This document shows positions 25,651 to 37,355 of a stretch of 64,000 bases of DNA, piece by piece. The stretch comes from Aristolochia californica. Its lineage: Eukaryota; Streptophyta; Magnoliopsida; Piperales; Aristolochiaceae. A program made the translations under genes and the position numbers. Position 1 is the stretch's first letter; each line of letters opens with the position of its first letter. The notes below the pieces were generated by a model that saw only the letters and a list, made by a program, of their open reading frames with translations, had not been told where the DNA came from and did no database searches. Where the stretch lies: NCBI GenBank assembly GCA_029961685.1, contig JARWKL010000010.1, positions 18,001,931-18,065,930 of the forward strand. The letters run 5' to 3'.

Positions 25651-28344
25651 CGTCAACGAAAAAAGAGATTAAAGGCAAATAGATCACAACAAAATGAAAA
25701 TTTAAGAGTTTATGCATGGAAAACATTTAAAGCAATAACTAATGTAAGTAAAGAAAGTTAATACACACACCACAAATGAACACAAATGTTTTGTTATCCA
25801 AGTTTTGGACATTCCACTAGTTCAACCACAACAGCTTGGAATTTTATAAGAAAGAGATTTTTCTACACATGTTTTGAAAAATGGATATGCATGCTTGAAA
25901 CATGTTCAGGATGCAAATGACCTATGGATCCAAACCTTTTAAAGAGAATAACTTTAAATTCTCAAGTGAACGTGCGGTGGGATATTTACCCGAGTCGAAC
26001 AAGCCATTATTTTGCCTATTTAAAAAAAGCTGACCTAATGATCATAGATGATTGTAAAGAGATTAATCATGCGTAACGGGCTTTATTTTTGTGAGGAATG
26101 ACTAAAAGATTGAGAGTCAACAAAAAGTTAAAAATCCCCCGCCTCCCCCTTTTCCAGATGATTCCAAAACCTGATATATAAAAACTAAAAAGAGTTTACA
26201 ATCCTAAAAATTACAGACACTTTTTGGAATTATCACTCTCTACATATGTACATAGTAAATTTCCATTTTAGATGTGTAGTTTTTTTTTCCTAAATCAAAA
26301 CTTGAGTTTTCATTTTCCACTCTTCTCGTAAAAAAAAAAGAGAAAAGGCCAATAGATCACAACAAAATGAAAATTTTAGAGTTTATGTATGGAACAAAAT
26401 TTAAGCAAAAAGAAAGGTAAGTAAAGAAAATTTATTCACACACGACAAATGAACACAAAAATTTTGTTATTCAAGTTTCAAAAATTATACTAGTTCAACC
26501 CAAATAGCTTGAAATTTTATAAGAAAGACATTTTTCTACACATGTTTTAACAAATGGATATGCATGCTTGAAACAAGTTGAATATGAAAATGACCAATGG
26601 ATCCAAACATTTTCAAGAGAACAACATTAAATTCCAATGTGAACGTACGGTGGGATATTTACCCGAGTCAAACAAGCCATTATTTTGCCCAATTACAAAA
26701 AGTTGACCTAACGCTAATAGATGACTGTAAAGTGATTAATTATACATAACGGGCTATTTTTTTTGTAAGGAATGACTTAAGGATTGGGAGTCAACACGAA
26801 GTTAAAATTCCCCCACCTCCCCCTTTTTCCAACTATTGCAAAACCTGATATGTAAAAACTAAAAAGAGTTGACAATCCCTAAAAATTACAGACACTTTTT
26901 CGAATTATTACTCTCTACATTTGTGCATTGTGCAGTTCCATTTTAGATGTGTACTATTTTTTCTTAAATCAAAGCTTGTGTTTTCACTTTCCCTTCATCT
27001 CGTAAACTAGAAATAAGAGATAATTGGCAAATAGATCACAACAAAATGAAACTTTTAGGGTTTATGAATGGAAAAATTTTAAAGCAATAACAAATATAAG
27101 TAAAGAAAATTAATTCACACACCACAAATGAACACAAAAGTTTTGTTATCCAAGTTTGGGAAATTCCTCAAGTTCAACCCTAATAGCTTGGAATTTTATG
27201 AGAAAGAGATTTTTCAACACATGTTTTAAAAAATGGATATGCATGCTTGAAACATGTTAAAGATTCTTATGACCTATGGATCCAAACCTTTTAAAGAGAA
27301 TAACATTAAATTCTCGAGTGAACGTGAGGTGGGATATTTACCAGAGTCAAAAGAGCCATTATTTTGCCCATTTAAAAAAAGCTGACCTAACGATCATAGA
27401 TTATTGTACAGTGATTTATCAAGCATAACTGGCTATATTTTTGTAAGGAATGACTTATGGATTGGGAGTAACCACTCAGATAAAATCCCCTGCCTCCCTC
27501 TTTTACCGACGATAGGAAAACCTAAACTATAAAAACTAAAAAGAGTTTACCATCCTTAAAATTTACAGATACTATTTGGAATTATCACACTCTACATTTG
27601 TGCATTTATTATTTCCATTTTAGATGAGTACTTTTTTTCTGAAATCAAAACTTGAGTTTTCACTTTCCCTTCATCTCATAAACAAAAGAAGAGATAAGAT
27701 ACGAATAGTTCACAACAACATGAAATTTTTTGAGTTTATGTATGGAAAAAAGTTAAAGCAATAAAAAATGTAAGTAAAAATATTTATTCAAACACCACAA
27801 ATGAACACAAAAGTTTCGTTATCCAAGTTTGGGAAATTCTACTAGTTCAACCATAATAGCTTGGAATTTTATAAGAAAGAGATTTTTCTACACAAGTTTT
27901 AAAAAATGGATATGCATGCTTGAAACATGTTGAAGATGCAAACGACCTGTGGATCCAAACTTTTTAAAGAGAATAACATTAAATTCTCAAGTAAACGTGC
28001 GGTGGGATATTTAGCCGAGTCAAACAAACCATTATTTTGCCCAATTACAAAAAGCTAACCTAACGATCATAGATGATTGTAAAGTGATTTATAATGCGTA
28101 ATTGGCTATATTTTTATAAGGAAAGACTTGTCGATTGGGAGTCAACACTCAGTTAAAAATTCCAAGTGTCCCCCTTTTTGAGACGATTGCAAAATCTAAT
28201 ATAGAAAAAATAAAAAGAGTTTACAATCCCTAAAAATTACAGACACTTTTTGGAATTATCACTCTGTGTAATTGTGCATTTCCATTTTAGAATAGTACTT
28301 TTTTATCTTGAATTTAAACTTGAGTTTTCACTTTCCCTTCATCT
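25651..28344 (+). repeat. Second four-monomer HOR (w-x-p-q), copy 1 (~2.69 kb)
   Basis: Anchors are 25883 (w: gttttgaaaaatgg, ataactttaaattc), 26556 (x: tttaacaaatgg, gaaacaagtt), 27235 (p: tttttcaacacatg; atagattattg downstream) and 27908 (q: gacttgtcgattggg and attccaagtgtcccc downstream). The rare string cgtcaacgaaaaa marks the start of the unit at 25651 and again at 28345, exactly 2,694 bp on. This HOR is distinct from E-F-G-H. Confidence 0.85.
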
Positions 28345-29454
28345 CGTCAACGAAAAAAGGGATAAAAGTTACATACATCACAACAAAATGAAAATTTAAG
28401 AGTTTATGTATAGAAAACATTTAAAGAAATAACTAATGTAAGTAAAGAAAATTTATTCACACACCACAAATGAACACAAAAGTTTTCTTATCCAAGTTTT
28501 GGAAATTCCACTAGTTCAACCATAACAGCTTGGAATTTTATAAGGAAGAGATTTTTCTACACATGTTTTGAAAAATGGATATGCATGCTTGAAACATGTT
28601 AAGGATTCAAATGACCTATGGATCCAAACCTTTTAAAAAGAATAACTTTAAATTCTCAAGTGAACGTGCGGTGGGATATTTACTCGAGTCAAACAAGCCA
28701 TTATTTTGCCTATTTAAAAAAAGCTGACCTAATGATCATAGATGATTGTAAAGTAATTAATCTTGCGTAATGGGCTTTATTTTTGTGAGGAATTACTTAC
28801 GGATTGAGAGTCAACAAAAAGTTAAAAATCCCCTGCGTCGCCCTTTTCTCGACGATTCCAAAACCAGATATATAAAAACTGAAAAGAGTTTACAATCCCT
28901 AAGAATTACAGACACTTTTTGGAATTATCACTCTCTACATATGTGCATTGTGCATTTCCATTTTAGATGTGTAGTTTTTTTTCTTAAATCAAAACTTGAG
29001 TTTTCATTTTCCCTTCTTCTTGAAGAAAAAAAAAAGAGAAAAGGCAAATAGATCACAACAAAAAGGAAATTTTAGAGTTTATGTATGGAAAAAATTTTAA
29101 GCAATAAGAAAGGTAAGTAAAGAAAACTTATTCACACATGAAAAAAGAACACATAAATTTTGTTATTCAAGTTTCGAAAATTATACTAGTTCAACCCTAA
29201 TAGCTCAAAATTTTATAAAAAAGCGATTTTTCTACACATGTTTTAACAAATGGATATGCATGCTAGAAACAAGTAAAAGATGACAAATGACCACTGGATC
29301 CAAACATTTTAAAGAGAATAACATTAAATTCTCAAGTGAACATACGGTGGTATATTTACCTGAGTCAAACAAGCCATTATTTTACCCATTTACAAAAAGC
29401 TGACCTAACGATAATAGATGATTGTAAAGTGATTAATCATACATAATGGGCTAT

Positions 29455-29465
29455 ATTTTTTCGAC
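29455..29465 (+). other. Deletion removing the C-rich tract
   Basis: Here ggctatattttt joins tcgacgattgcaaaac. The usual gtaaggaatgacttaagg, gagtcaacac and C-rich segments, roughly 60 bp, are missing. Runs of T and the tttt before ccgacg offer microhomology. Confidence 0.85.
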
Positions 29466-29980
29466 GATTGCAAAACCTGATATGAAAAACAAAAAAGAGT
29501 TGACAATCCCTAAAAATTGCAGACACTTTTTCGAATTATTACTCTCTACATTTGTGCATTGTGCAGTTCAATTTTAGATGTGTACTTTTTTTTCTTAAAT
29601 CAAAACTTGTGTTTTCACTTTCCCTTCATCTCGTAAACTAGAAAAAAAAAGATAATTGGCAAATAGATCACAACAAAATGAAACTTTTAGAGTTTATGAG
29701 TAGAAAAAATTTAAAGCAATAACAAATTTAAGTAAAAAAAATTAATTCACACACCACAAATGAACACAAAGTTTTGTTATCCAAGTTTGGGAAATTCCTC
29801 AAGTTCAACCCTAATAGCTTGGAATTTTATGAGGAAGAGATTTTTCAACACATGTTTTAAAAAATGGATATGCATGTTTGAAACATGTTAAAGATGCTTA
29901 TGACCTATGGATCCAAACCTTTTAAAGATAATAAAATTAAATTCTCAAGTGAACGTGAGGTGGGATATTTACCCGAGTCA

Positions 29981-29992
29981 AACAAGCGTAAC
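29981..29992 (+). other. Deletion between gtcaaacaag and cgtaacggg
   Basis: The string agtcaaacaag runs straight into cgtaacgggctat. About 67 bp (the ccattattttgccc to atttatcatg part) are absent. This gives the 608-bp interval to the next anchor. Confidence 0.85.
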
Positions 29993-30870
29993 GGGCTATA
30001 TTTTTGTACGGAATGACTTATGGATTGGGAGTAACCACTCAGTTAAAAATCCCTTGCCTCCCTCTTTTACCAATGATAGGAAAACCTAAAATATAAAAAC
30101 TAAAAAGAGTTCACCATCCCTAAAATTTACGGATACTATTTGGAATTATCACACTCTACATTTGTGCGTTTATTATTTCCATTTAGATGAGTACTTTTTT
30201 TTCTTAAATCAAAACTTGAGTTTTCACTTTCCCTTCATCTCGTAAACAAAAAAAGAGATAAAAGACGAATAGTACACAACAATATGAAATTTTTCGAGTT
30301 TATGTATGGAAAAGATTTAAAGCAATAAAAAATGTAAGTAAAAAAATTTATTCAGACACCACAAATGAACACAAAAGTTTCGCTATCCAAGTTTGGGAAA
30401 TTCCACTAGTTCAACCCTAATAGCTTGGAATTTTATAAGAAAGAGAGATTTTTCTACACATGTTTTAAAAAATGGATATGCATGCTTGAAATATGTTGAA
30501 GATGCAAACGACCTATGGATCCAAACTTTTTAAAGAGAATAACATTAAATTCTCAAGTGAACGTGCGTGGGATATTTAGCCGAGTCAAACAAGCCATTAT
30601 TTTGCCCAATTACAAAAAGCTGACCTAACGATCACAGATGATTGTAAAGTGATTTATAATGCATAATAGACTATATTTTTATAAGGAAAGACTTGTCGAT
30701 TGGGATTCAACACTCAGTTAAATATTCCATGCATCCCCCTTTTCGAGACGATTGCAAAACCTAATATAGAAAAAATAAAAAGAGTTTACAATCCCTAAAA
30801 ATTAAAGACACTTTTTGGAATTATCACTCTATATAATTGTGCATTTCCAATTTAGATGTGTACTTTTTTT

Positions 30871-32361
30871 GTCTTGAATCTAAACTTGAGTTTCCACTTT
30901 CCCTTCATCTCGTAAACTAAAAAAAAGAGATAGAAGGCAAATAGATCACAACAAAATGAAATTTTAAAGTTTACGAATGGAAAAAATTTAAAACAATAAC
31001 AAATGTATGTAAATAAAATTTATTCACACACCACAAATGAACCCAAAGGTTTTCTTATCCAAGTTTGGGAAGTTCTACTTGTTCAACCCTAATAGCTTGG
31101 AACTTTATAAGAAAGAGATTTTTCAACACATTTTTTAAAAATGGATATGCATGTTTCAAACATGATAAAGATGCAAATGACCTATGAATCCAAACCTTTT
31201 AAAGAGAATAACATTAAATTCTCAAGTGAACATGCGCTGGGAAATTTACCTGAGTCAAACTAGCCATTAATTTGCCAATTTATAAAAAGTTGACCTAACG
31301 ATCAAAGACGATTGTAATGTGATTTATCATGCGCAACAGGCCATATTTTTGTAAGGAGTGACTTATGGATTGGGAGTCAACACTCATTTAAAAATCCCCC
31401 GCCTCCCCCTTTTCCTGACTATTGCAAAACTTGATATATAAAAACTAAAAAGAGGTTACAATCCCTAAAAAATATAGACAATTATTGGAACTATCACTCT
31501 CTACATTTGTGCATTGTGCATTTCCATTTTAGAGGTGTAATTTTTTTTCTGAAATTTAAATTTGAGTTTTCACTTTCCCTTCAACTCGTAAACAAGAAAA
31601 AAGAGATAAAAAATAATTAGATCACAACAAAATAAAAATTTTAGAGTTTATGTAAGAAAAAAATTTTAAGCAATAACAAATGTAAGAAAATAAAATTTAT
31701 TCACACACCACAAATGAACACAAAATGTTTTTTTATCCATGTTTGGGAAATTCCACTTGTTCAACCTTTATAGCTTAGAATTTTATAAGAAAGAGATTTC
31801 TCAACACAATTTTTAAAAAAAAGGATATGCATGTTTGAAACATGTTAAAGATGCAAATGACCTATGGATCCAAACCTTTTAAAGAGAATAACATTAAATT
31901 CTCAAGTAAACGTACGGTGAGATATTTACCCGAGTCAAAGATGCCATTATTTTTCCTGTTTACAAAAAGTTGGCCTAACGATCAGAGATGATTGTAAAGT
32001 GATTTATCATGCGTAACGGGCTATATTTTTTTAAGGATTGACTTATGTAATGGGAGTCAACACACAATTAAAAATCCCCCACCTCCCCCTTTTCCCAACG
32101 ATATCAAAACCTGATATATCAAAACTAAAAAAAGTTTACAATCCCTAAAAATTACAGACACTTTAAGAATTATCACTTTTTACATTTGTGCATTGTGCAT
32201 TTCCATTTTAGATGTGTATTTTTTTTTAAAATCAAAACTTGAGTTTTCACTTTTCCTTTATCTTGTAAAAAAAAGAGATAAAACGCAGATAGATCGCTAC
32301 AAAATGAAAATTTTAGAATTTTTGTACGGAAAGAATTTAAAACAATAACTTATGCAAGAAA
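30871..32361 (+). repeat. r monomer and following truncated monomer
   Basis: Anchors are 31143 and 31823. The r monomer is recognised by gggaagttctacttg upstream of the anchor, shared with 37200-37230. The next monomer breaks off near 32360 after aacaataacttatgcaag. About 415 bp are then missing before the next recognisable position, so the distance to the next anchor is 940 bp instead of about 1,355. No gene is present. Confidence 0.8.
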
Positions 32362-32366
32362 TAATG
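32353..32366 (+). other. Out-of-register junction between satellite blocks
   Basis: Sequence from the region after the A run (aacaataacttatgcaag) switches within a few bases to gattataaaaattgatatat, which belongs just after the C-rich tract about 415 bp further along the monomer. It coincides with the left end of the block shared with 23447-25650, so it looks like the physical edge of a duplicated or inserted block joined without long homology. Confidence 0.85.
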
Positions 32367-34555
32367 ATTATAAAAATTGATATATAAAAACTAAAAAGAG
32401 TTTACAATCCCTAAAAATTACAGACACTTTTTGGAATTATCACTCTCTACATTTGTGCGTTGTGAATTTCCAATTTAGATGTGTACTTTTTTTCATAACT
32501 GAAAACTTCAGCTTTCACTTTCCCTTCATCTCGTCTAAAACAAAAAGAGATAAAAGGCAAAAAGATCACAACAAAATGAAAATTTTAGAGTTTATGTATG
32601 GAATAATTTAAAGCAATAACAAATGTAAGTAAAGAAAATTTATTCACACCCCACAAATGAACACAAATGTTTTGTTATCCAAGTTTGAAAATTCCACTAG
32701 TTCAACCCTAATAGAATGGAATTTTATAAGAAAGAGATTTTTTTACAATTGTTTTAAAATATGTATATGCATGTTTGAAACATGTTTAAAATGAAAATGA
32801 CCTATGGATCCAAACCTTTTAAAGAGAATAACATTAAATTCTCAAGTGAACGTGCAGTGGGATATTTACTCGAGTCAAAGAAGCCATTATTTTGAACATT
32901 TTAAAAAAATATGACCTAACGATCATAGATGATTGTAAAGTGATTAATCATGTGTAACGGGCTGTATTTTTTTAAGGAATGATTTAAGGATTGGGAGTCA
33001 ACACAAAATTAAAAATCCCCCGCCTCCCCCTTTTCCTGACGATTCCAAAACATGATATATAAAAACTAAAAGGAGTTTACAATCCCTAAAAAATACAGAC
33101 ACTTTTTGGAATTATCACTCTCTACATTTGTTGCATTATGCATTTCAATTTTAGATGTGTATTTTTTTTTCTTAAATCAAAACTTGAGTTTTCCCTTTCC
33201 CTTCTTCTCGTAAACCAAAAAAAAAGGGATAAAAGGCAAATAGATCACAACAAAATGAAAATTTTAGAGTTTATGTGTGGAAAAAATTTAAAGCTATAAG
33301 AAATGTAAGTAAAGAAAATTTATTCACACACTACAAATGAACACAAAAGTTTTGTTATCGTAGTTTGGAAAATTCTACTAGTTCAACCCTAATGGCTCGG
33401 AATTTTATTAGAAAGTGATTTTTCTACACATGTTTGAACAAATGGATATGCATGCTTGAAACATGTTAAAGATCCAAATGACCAATGGACCCAAACCTTT
33501 CAAAGAGAATAACATTACATTCTCAAGTGAATGTGCGGTGGGATATTTACCCTAGTCAAACAAGCCATTATTTTGCCCATTTACAAAACGTTGACCTAAC
33601 GATAAGAGATGATTGTAAAGTGATTAATCATGCGTAACGGGCTATATTTTTGCAAGGAATGACTTAAGGATTGGGAGTCAACACAAAGTTAAAAATCCCC
33701 CGCCTCCCCCTTTTCCCGACGATTGCAAAACCTGATATATAAAAAGTAAAAAGAGTTTACAATCCCTAAAAATTATAGAAACCTTTTGGAATTATTACTC
33801 TCTACATTTGTGCATGTTGCATTTCCATTTTAGATGTGTAGATTTTTTTTCTTAAATCTAAACTTGAGTTTTCACTTTCCCTTCATCTCATAAACAAAAA
33901 AAGAGATAAAAGGCAAAAAGATCACAACAAAATGAAACTTTCAGAGTTTGTGTATGGAAAATTTTTAAAGCAATAACTTATGTAAGTAAAGAAAATTTAT
34001 TCACATACCACAAATGAACACAAAAGTTTTTTTTATCCAAGTTTGGAAAATTCCAGTAGTTCAACCCTAATAGTTTGGAATTTTATAAGAAAGAGATTTT
34101 TCTACACCTGTTTTGACAAATAGATATGCATGCTTGAAACCTGTTAATGCTGCAAATGACCTATGGATCGAAACCTTTTAAAGAGAATAACAATAAATTC
34201 TCAAGTGAATGTGTGGTGGGATAGTTACCCGTGTCAAACAAGACATTATTTTGCCCATTGAGAAAAAGTTGACCTAACCATCATAAATGATTGTAAAGTG
34301 ATTAATCATGTGTAACGGCTATATTTTTGTAAGGAAAGACATAAGGATTGGGAGGCAACACAAAGTTAAAAATCCCCGACGCCCCCTTTTCCCGTCGATT
34401 GCAAAACCTGATATATATAAAAACAAAAAGGATTTTACAATCCCTAAAAATTATAGACACTTTTTGGAATTATCACTCTCTACATTTGTGCATTGTGCAT
34501 TTCCATTTTATATGTATATTTTTTTTTCTTAAATCAAAACATGAGTTATCACTTT
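32362..34555 (+). repeat. Dispersed block duplication, copy 2
   Basis: Anchors are 32763, 33444 and 34122. This is the partner of 23447-25650, with the same monomer order and private variants (ttgtgcgtt, caatttagatgtgtac, agctataagaaatg, cccattgagaaaaag, ttttatatgtata). Similarity begins at the out-of-register junction near 32360 and fades near 34555, where this copy reads cttcttctcgtaaac and its partner cgtcaacgaaaa. Confidence 0.85.
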
Positions 34556-35548
34556 CCCTTCTTCTCGTAAACAAAAAAAAAAAGAGATAAAAGGCAAATA
34601 GATCACAACAAAATAAAACTTCTAGAGTTTATGTATTGAAAAATTTAAAGCAATAAAAAATGTAAGTAAACAAAATTTATTCACACACCACAAATGAACA
34701 CAAAAGTTTTGTTATCTAAGTTTGGAAAATTACACTTGTTCAACCCTAATAACTCGGAATTTTATAAGAAAGAGATTTTTCTACACAAGTTTTAATAAAT
34801 GGATATGCATGCTTGAAACATGTTAAAGATGCAAATGACCAATGGATCCAAACCTTTTAAGGACAATAACATTAAATTCTCAAGTGAACGTGAGGTGGGA
34901 TATTTACCGGAGTCAAACAAGCCATTATTTTTCCCTTTTACAAAAAGCAGACCTAACGATCATAGATGATTGAAAAGTGATTTATCATGTGTAATGGGTT
35001 ATATTTTTGAATTGAATGACTTATGGATTGGGAGTCAACACTCAAGTTCAACTCCACACCCCCCCCCATTTCCTGATGATTGCAAAACCTGATTTATAAA
35101 AACTTAAAAGAGTTTATAATCCCTAAAAATTACAGACACTTTTTGGAATTATCACTCTCTCTACATTTGTGCATTGTGCATTTCCATTTTAGATGTGTAC
35201 TTTTTTTCCTTAAATCAAAACTTGATTTTTCACTTACCCTTCCCTTCGTAAACAAAAAAAAGAGATAAAAGGCAAATAGATCACAACAAAATGAAAATTT
35301 TAAGAGTTTCTGTATGGAAAACATTTAAAGCAATAACTAATGTAAGTTAAGAACATTTATTCACACGCCACAAATGAACAGACAAGTTTTGTTATCCAAG
35401 TTTGGGAAATTCCACTTGTTCAACCCTAATAGCTGGGAATTTTATACGAAAGAGATTTTTGTACACATGTTTTGAAAAATGGATATGGATGCTTGAAACA
35501 TGTTAAGGATGCAAATGACCAATGGATCCAAACCATTTAAAGAGAATA
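34556..35548 (+). repeat. Two monomers ending at a truncation
   Basis: Anchors are 34801 (ttttaataaatgg) and 35481 (ggatatgga variant). The second monomer is cut after agagaataa near 35548. The next anchor follows after only 457 bp, so about 221 bp are missing. The C run at 35059-35067 lies in this block. No gene is present. Confidence 0.8.
35059..35067 (+). repeat. Short poly(C) run, 9 C
   Basis: The C-rich element here reads ccacaccccccccc and then attt, a diverged form with a short expansion. Confidence 0.8.
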
Positions 35549-35553
35549 AAATA
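35544..35553 (+). other. Out-of-register junction, left edge of p-q-r block
   Basis: The string aaagagaataa is normally followed by cattaaattctcaag. Here it runs into aatatataaaaactaaaaag, which normally lies about 220 bp further on. A few shared A and T bases are the only possible microhomology. Confidence 0.88.
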
Positions 35554-37350
35554 TATAAAAACTAAAAAGATTTTACAATCGCTAAAAATTACAGACACTT
35601 TTTGGAATTATCACTCTCTACATTTGTGCATTGTGCATTTCTATTTTAGATGTGTACTTTTTTTTCTTAAATCAAAACTTGAGTTTTCAATTTCTCTTCA
35701 TCTCGTAAAGTATAAAAAAGAGATAAATTGCAAATAGATCACAACAAAATGAAACTTTTAGAGTTTATGTATGGAAAAAATTTCAAGCAATAACAAATGT
35801 AAGTAAAGAAAATTAATTCACACGCCACAAATGAACACAAATATTTTGTTATCCAAGTTTGGGAAATTCCACTAGTTCAACCCTAATAACTTGGAATTTT
35901 ATAAGAAAGAGATTTTTCAACACATGTTTTAAAAAATGGATATGCTTGTTTGAAACATGTTAAAGATGCAAATAACCTATGGATCCAAACCTTTTAAAGA
36001 CAATAACATTAAGTTCTCGAGTGAATGTGAGGTGGCATATTTACCCAAGTCAAACAAGCCATTATTTTGCCCATTTACAAAAAGTTGACCTAACGATCAT
36101 AGATTATTGTAAAGTGATTTATCAAGTGTAAAGGGCTATATTTTTGTAAGGAATGACTTAGGGATTGGGAGTCAACACTCAGTTAAAAATCCCCTGCCTC
36201 CCACTTTTTTCGACGATCGCAAAACTTGAAATATAAAAACTAAAAAGAGTTTACTATCCCTAAAATTTATAGACACTATTTGGAATTATCAGACTCTACA
36301 ATTGTGCATTTATCATTTCTATTTTAGATGTGTACTTTTATTTCTTAAATCAAAACATGAGTTTTCTCTTTCCCTTCATCTTGTAAACAAGAAAAAAGAG
36401 ACAAAAGGCAAATAGATCACAACAAAATGAAAAGTTTAGAGTTTATGTATGGAAGAAATTTAAAGCTATAACTAATGTAAGCAAAGAAAATTTATTCACA
36501 CATCACAAATGAACACAAAAGTTTTGTTATCTAAGTTTGGGAAATTCTACTAGTTCAACCTTAGTAGCTTGGAATTTTATAAGGAAGAGATTTTTCTACA
36601 CATGTTTTAAAAAATGGATATGCATGCATGAAACAATTTAACGATGCAAATGACCTATGGATCCAAATCTTTTAAAGAGAATAACATTAAATTCTCAAGT
36701 GCACTTGCGGTGGGATATTTACCAGATTCAAACAAGCCATTATTTTGCCCAATTACAAAAAGCTGACCTAACCATCATAGATGATTGTAAAGTGATTTAT
36801 CCTACGTAATAGGCTATATTTTTGTAAGGAATGACTCGTGGATTGGGATTCAACACTCATTTAAAAATTCCATGTGTCCCCCTTTTCCAGACGATTGCAA
36901 AACCTCATATATAAAAACTAAAAAGAGCTTAAAATTCCTAAAAATTACAGATACTTTCTGGAATTATCACTCTCTACATTTGTGTATTGTGCATTTGAAT
37001 TTTAGATGTGTAGATTTTTATCTTAAATCAAAAATTGAGTTTTCACTTTCCCTTCATCTCGTAAACTAGAAAAAAGAGATAAAAGGCAAATAGATCACAA
37101 CAAAATGAAAATTTTAGAGTTTGTGAATGGAAAAAATTTAAACCAATAACAAATGTATGTAAATAAAATTTATTCACACACCACAAATGAACCCAAAGGT
37201 TTTGTTATCCAAGTATGGGAAGTTCTACTTGTCCAACCTTAATAGCTTGGAATTTAATAAGAAAGAGATTTTTCTACACATGTTTTAAAAAATGGATATG
37301 CATGCTGGAAACATGATAAATATGCAAATAACCTATGGATCCAAACCTTT
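35549..37350 (+). repeat. p-q-r trimer block, third occurrence
   Basis: Anchors are 35938 (p), 36616 (q) and 37294 (r), matching 29866, 30474 and 31143 at offsets of 6.07-6.15 kb; p-q also occurs at 27235-27908. Shared variants are atagattattgta (p), attccatgtgtcccc with gactcgtggattgg (q) and gggaagttctacttg (r). The block begins and ends at out-of-register junctions (about 35548 and 37350), so it looks like a discrete 1.8-kb segment set into the array. Confidence 0.85.
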
Positions 37351-37355
37351 ACTCG
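37346..37355 (+). other. Out-of-register junction, right edge of p-q-r block
   Basis: Here ccaaaccttt switches to actcgagtatcacaag, skipping about 44 bp. The sequence that follows (actcgagtat, then ccattatttttccctttta) resembles the monomer at 20519 onward (actcgagtataacaag), not the expected continuation of r. Confidence 0.82.

Larger units (their letters stand above)
28345..30870 (+). repeat. Second four-monomer HOR (w-x-p-q), copy 2, with deletions
   Basis: Anchors are 28577, 29252, 29866 and 30474. The first two keep the copy-1 spacing (2,694 and 2,696 bp). The third and fourth fall short (2,631 and 2,566) because of deletions at 29460 and 29986. The q-type marker gacttgtcgattggga recurs near 30690 and aatatagaaaaaataaaaag near 30770, as in copy 1. 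After q the array continues into an r monomer rather than back to w. Confidence 0.85.

Noticed and set aside
32353..37355. Transposon ends at the out-of-register junctions
   Set aside because: No terminal inverted repeats, target-site duplications or foreign sequence are visible. Both sides are satellite, so satellite block rearrangement explains them better.
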